A DNA stretch of 64,000 nt, taken from assembly GCA_963682085.1 (NCBI GenBank), contig OY821614.1:434001-498000 (forward strand), read 5' to 3'. The position numbers were made by a program, and so were the translations under genes. Source of the DNA: Thiodubiliella sp900128405. GTDB taxonomy: Bacteria > Pseudomonadota > Gammaproteobacteria > PS1 > Pseudothioglobaceae. This document shows, piece by piece, positions 61,508-64,000 of the stretch. A model generated the notes under the pieces. That model did no database searches. It was not told the DNA's origin and saw only the letters and a program-made list of their open reading frames with translations. The number at the start of each line of letters is the position of its first letter. The stretch's first letter is position 1.

Positions 61508-62362
61508 ATGGTCGAATCAAAAAAAATCAAGCACTTTATGCATTTTTTAAAAAATGTTAGGCATTATTCGCCACACACACAAAATGCTTACGCCCGTGAT
61601 TTGCGTAAATTAAGTGATTTTTTATTAGAAGAAGATATCCATCAATGGGAGGCGGTAACTGCCGAACAACTAAATTTGTTTTCAATGCGCTTATATCATA
61701 ATGGCATAAATCCTAATAGCATAAATCGCTGTATGTCTTCTATTCGTAGCTTTTTTAAGTTTTTGGAGCATGATATTGGCAAAATACAAACGCCAAAAAC
61801 CATAAAAAAATTACCCAATATACTTAGTTATGAGCAATTTAAATTAATGGCAAAGCCTTATTCTGATGATTGCTTAGTGTTGAAAAATGCGGCAATAATT
61901 GAACTTTTGTATTCTTGTGGGTTGCGAGTGTCGGAATTGGTTGGATTAAATGTGAATGACATTGATGTAGATTTTTTAACCGTGCTTGGCAAAGGTGGAA
62001 AAATGCGAACCACACCGATTGGTGCTGAATCTTATCAAGTATTAAACCGATATTTAAAAAAATCTGCACACACTGATAAAGCGGTGTTTGTCAATAAAAA
62101 TGGGCAACGATTGAGTACGCGTTGGGTGCAAGATATGGTGAAAAAACGCGCATTAGAAGTTGGTATTGAAGTTAATGTGTATCCACACATGTTGCGTCAT
62201 GCGGCGGCAACGCATTTTTTGCAATCCAGTCATGATTTGCGTAGTGTGCAAGAATTTTTAGGACACAAAAGCATTAAATCCACGCAGGTTTACACCCATT
62301 TAGATTTTTTAGAACTAAGTAAAGTGTATGACAAATGCCACCCAAGGGCTAGAAAAAAATGA
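61508..62362 (+). CDS. xerC: Site-specific tyrosine recombinase XerC
   Basis: 284 residues from the ATG at 61508; the open frame extends back into htpG but family similarity begins here. It has an N-terminal SAM-like core-binding domain (YSPHTQNAYARDLRKLSDFL) and a catalytic domain with Arg in YSCGLRVSELVGL, Lys in VLGKGGKMRTTP, H-x-x-R as PHMLRHAAATHFL, GHKSIKSTQVYTHLDF and nucleophile Tyr. The ending YDKCHPRARKK is XerC-like rather than XerD-like. It resolves chromosome dimers at dif. It is not an integron integrase: no IntI-specific insert is present. Confidence 0.88.
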   Translation: MVESKKIKHFMHFLKNVRHYSPHTQNAYARDLRKLSDFLLEEDIHQWEAVTAEQLNLFSMRLYHNGINPNSINRCMSSIRSFFKFLEHDIGKIQTPKTIKKLPNILSYEQFKLMAKPYSDDCLVLKNAAIIELLYSCGLRVSELVGLNVNDIDVDFLTVLGKGGKMRTTPIGAESYQVLNRYLKKSAHTDKAVFVNKNGQRLSTRWVQDMVKKRALEVGIEVNVYPHMLRHAAATHFLQSSHDLRSVQEFLGHKSIKSTQVYTHLDFLELSKVYDKCHPRARKK

Positions 62363-62895
62363 ATTTTCAAACACGATTAGCAGCAAAAATATTGAACTTA
62401 GGCGGTGTTATTAGCAACCCGACAGACACCATTCAAGGATTGACTTGCCTGCCAAAGCATACGCATGCTATGCAAAAAATGGGGCGACTTAAGCGTAGAA
62501 ACCCCAAAAAAGGCTTAATTTTACTTGCCAGTGAAGTGCATTTTTTCCAGCCATTCGTGCAAGATATAGATTTGTTGACGCAAATAAATCCACAAGAGCA
62601 GCCGACCACTTATTTATTAAAAGCCCGCAAAGGCATATCAACATTGATTACAGGTGATTTTGACACCGTTGCCGTGCGTTTGACAGGTGATAAATTGATT
62701 GCCAATTTGTGTAAAAAATGCAATAGTGCACTTCTTTCTACCAGTGCCAATATCACTGGTAAGCGAACAGTTACCAGTATTCTTGCATTAAATGTGGTTT
62801 TTGAACAAAAATTAAATTTTATTATTGCACCACGAAACTATAATACTCAAGCGTCACAAATTATTAATCTACAAACAGGAGAGAGGCTCAGATGA
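62359..62895 (+). CDS. tsaC: L-threonylcarbamoyladenylate synthase (YrdC/Sua5 family)
   Basis: 178 residues; YrdC fold with GGVISNPTDTIQGLTCLP (substrate pocket; usual form YPTEAVFGLGCDP), KRRNPKKGLILLAS, LTGDFDTVAVRLTG and LLSTSANITGK. It makes threonylcarbamoyl-AMP for t6A37 in tRNA. The length is that of the single-domain TsaC. It overlaps xerC and hemF by 4 bases each. Confidence 0.88.
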   Translation: MNFQTRLAAKILNLGGVISNPTDTIQGLTCLPKHTHAMQKMGRLKRRNPKKGLILLASEVHFFQPFVQDIDLLTQINPQEQPTTYLLKARKGISTLITGDFDTVAVRLTGDKLIANLCKKCNSALLSTSANITGKRTVTSILALNVVFEQKLNFIIAPRNYNTQASQIINLQTGERLR

Positions 62896-63800
62896 TTGAC
62901 CAAGTTAAAACTTATTTATTGAACTTGCAAGCAGATATTTGCACACAATTAGAAGCAGCCGATACTGAGGCAACATTTATTCAAGATAAATGGGAAAAGC
63001 CCGATAACAAAGGCAATGGACTTACTAGAGTATTAACAAATGGCAAGGTATTTGAACAGGCGGGAGTGAATTATTCAATCGTGCATGGCAATAATATGCC
63101 CGCCTCTGCCACTGCACTCAGACCTGAATTAGCAGGGCGAAGTTTTACCGCCTTGGGCGTGTCATTGGTTATCCATCCACGCAATCCTTTTGTGCCAACT
63201 TCGCATGCTAATGTGCGTTTTTTCTTAGCAGAAAAAGAGGGTGAGGCACCAATTTGGTGGTTTGGCGGTGGCTTTGATTTAACCCCATATTATGGTTTTG
63301 CCGAAGATTGTGTTTTTTGGCATCAAAATGCTAAAGATGCCTGCGAACCATTCGCCAAAGGCACTTACGCAAAATACAAAAAATGGTGTGATGATTATTT
63401 CTATATGCAACACCGAGATGAACAACGAGGCATTGGCGGCTTATTCTTTGATGACCTTAACGAAGGCAGTTTTGAATCATGTTTTGCCTTTATGCAAAGT
63501 GTTGGTAATAGCTACATCAAAGCCTATAAGCCAATTGTCCAAAAACGCAAAAACCTAAAATATAGCGACCACGAACGACAATTTCAATTATATCGCCGCG
63601 GACGCTATGTAGAATTTAACCTAGTTTATGACCGTGGCACACTATTCGGATTACAAACAGGTGGACGCACAGAATCCATTTTAATGTCTTTGCCCCCTCT
63701 AGTCCGCTGGGAATATCAATATCAACCAAAGGCAGGTAGCCCCGAAGCCAAATTATATAGCCATTACCTTAAGCCACAGGCATGGGTCGATGAAAATTAA
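62892..63800 (+). CDS. hemF: Oxygen-dependent coproporphyrinogen III oxidase
   Basis: 302 residues. Conserved segments include HANVRFFLAEKE, WWFGGGFDLTPYYGF, HRDEQRGIGGLFFDDLNEG and TGGRTESILMSLPPLVRWEY. It oxidatively decarboxylates coproporphyrinogen III in haem synthesis using O2, so aerobic or microaerobic life is expected. Its end overlaps the TusA-like gene by 11 bases. Confidence 0.96.
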   Translation: MIDQVKTYLLNLQADICTQLEAADTEATFIQDKWEKPDNKGNGLTRVLTNGKVFEQAGVNYSIVHGNNMPASATALRPELAGRSFTALGVSLVIHPRNPFVPTSHANVRFFLAEKEGEAPIWWFGGGFDLTPYYGFAEDCVFWHQNAKDACEPFAKGTYAKYKKWCDDYFYMQHRDEQRGIGGLFFDDLNEGSFESCFAFMQSVGNSYIKAYKPIVQKRKNLKYSDHERQFQLYRRGRYVEFNLVYDRGTLFGLQTGGRTESILMSLPPLVRWEYQYQPKAGSPEAKLYSHYLKPQAWVDEN

Positions 63801-64000
63801 TTTAGACACCAAGCGATTATTATGCCCCATGCCAGTCATTCGACTAGGAGAAGCAATTGAAAAAATAGAAGCAGGCGACACCATTCAAGTTACTGCCACC
63901 GACCCAGGCGTGCTACACGACATACCCGCTTGGTGCAAGGTGCATGGGCATAAGGTGATTGAAATTGATGAAAAAACTGATGAGATTATTTTGATAGTAG
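63790..64000 (+). CDS. TusA-family sulfur carrier protein (3' end outside window)
   Basis: First 70 codons of a frame beginning MKINLDTKRLLCPMPVIRLG, with the CPxP motif that carries the persulfide in TusA/YeeD proteins; the fold continues as GDTIQVTATDPGVLHDIPAWCKVHGHKV. Family members relay sulfur for tRNA thiolation or, in sulfur oxidisers, between Rhd/DsrE/Dsr components. Which role applies here depends on genes beyond the window. The start overlaps hemF by 11 bases. Confidence 0.9.
   Translation, partial: MKINLDTKRLLCPMPVIRLGEAIEKIEAGDTIQVTATDPGVLHDIPAWCKVHGHKVIEIDEKTDEIILIV

Noticed and set aside
61508..62362. Integron integrase for the attC-like sites
   Set aside because: The tyrosine recombinase has XerC-type ends and length, lacks an IntI-type insert, and is 40 kb from the sites in a housekeeping operon.

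Overview
The window reads as a chromosomal segment of a low-GC gammaproteobacterium. Gene neighbourhoods are gammaproteobacterial (yceD-rpmF-plsX-fabH, hflK-hflC-hisZ-purA-rnr, lptD-surA, trxA-rho, xseB-ispA). The AT-rich composition, a TusA-type sulfur carrier gene, a cysteine-rich Sel1-repeat protein, a large cadherin-repeat surface protein and many small inverted-repeat elements together suggest a sulfur-oxidising lineage of the SUP05/Thioglobus and mussel or clam symbiont kind. That placement is inference; no rRNA gene is present to test it.

Layout. 1-6.45 kb: end of a surface-polysaccharide cluster (flippase-like protein, a frameshifted methyltransferase relic, hexapeptide acetyltransferase, KpsC/S-like protein, CgeB-like glycosyltransferase, PglC/WecP-type phosphoglycosyltransferase, FlaA1/CapD-type dehydratase), mostly joined by 4-8 base overlaps. 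6.6-10.5 kb: aspartate aminotransferase, uvrB, queE. 10.5-14.3 kb: a repeat-rich gap, then a 1068-aa exported cadherin-repeat protein with a choice-of-anchor U-like region and a JDVT-type C-terminal sorting signal. 14.4-18.4 kb: SulP transporter, aroC, GFA protein, tRNA-Arg(CCT), pyrF, tRNA-Val(GAC). 18.4-23.7 kb: an accessory island with a polysaccharide deacetylase, a truncated second copy of it, an unknown gene, a type II restriction-modification pair, direct repeats, and three sites that look like integron attC sites. 23.7-37.4 kb: housekeeping genes (ubiquinone hydroxylase, glnD, trxA, rho, lptF, queF, pcnB, xseB, ispA, fabH, plsX, rpmF, yceD). 37.5-50.9 kb: rlmB, SurA-like chaperone, lptD, hflK, hflC, hisZ, purA, rnr, ilvD, an ArgA-like GNAT protein, rnt. 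50.9-64 kb: plsC, gph, rmuC, yciK-like SDR, suhB, trmJ, a 19-unit Sel1-repeat protein, a gene-poor 0.9 kb gap, htpG, xerC, tsaC, hemF and the start of a TusA-family gene.

Most genes form ordinary envelope, translation and biosynthesis operons. The most unusual stretch is 18.4-23.7 kb. Three imperfect copies of a 52-57 bp site carry the RYYYAAC/GTTRRRY ends, L-box-like arms and an unpaired G expected of integron attC sites. Two of them lie at the 3' ends of minus-strand genes (the unknown 302-aa gene and the restriction-modification methyltransferase). No integron integrase is present, so this looks like a cluster of attC sites lacking integrase. It has been reshaped by a tandem duplication that left a truncated deacetylase copy and about 185 bp direct repeats. 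Two families of short inverted-repeat (MITE-like) elements are scattered over the window, and one end of such an element supplies the last codons of plsC.
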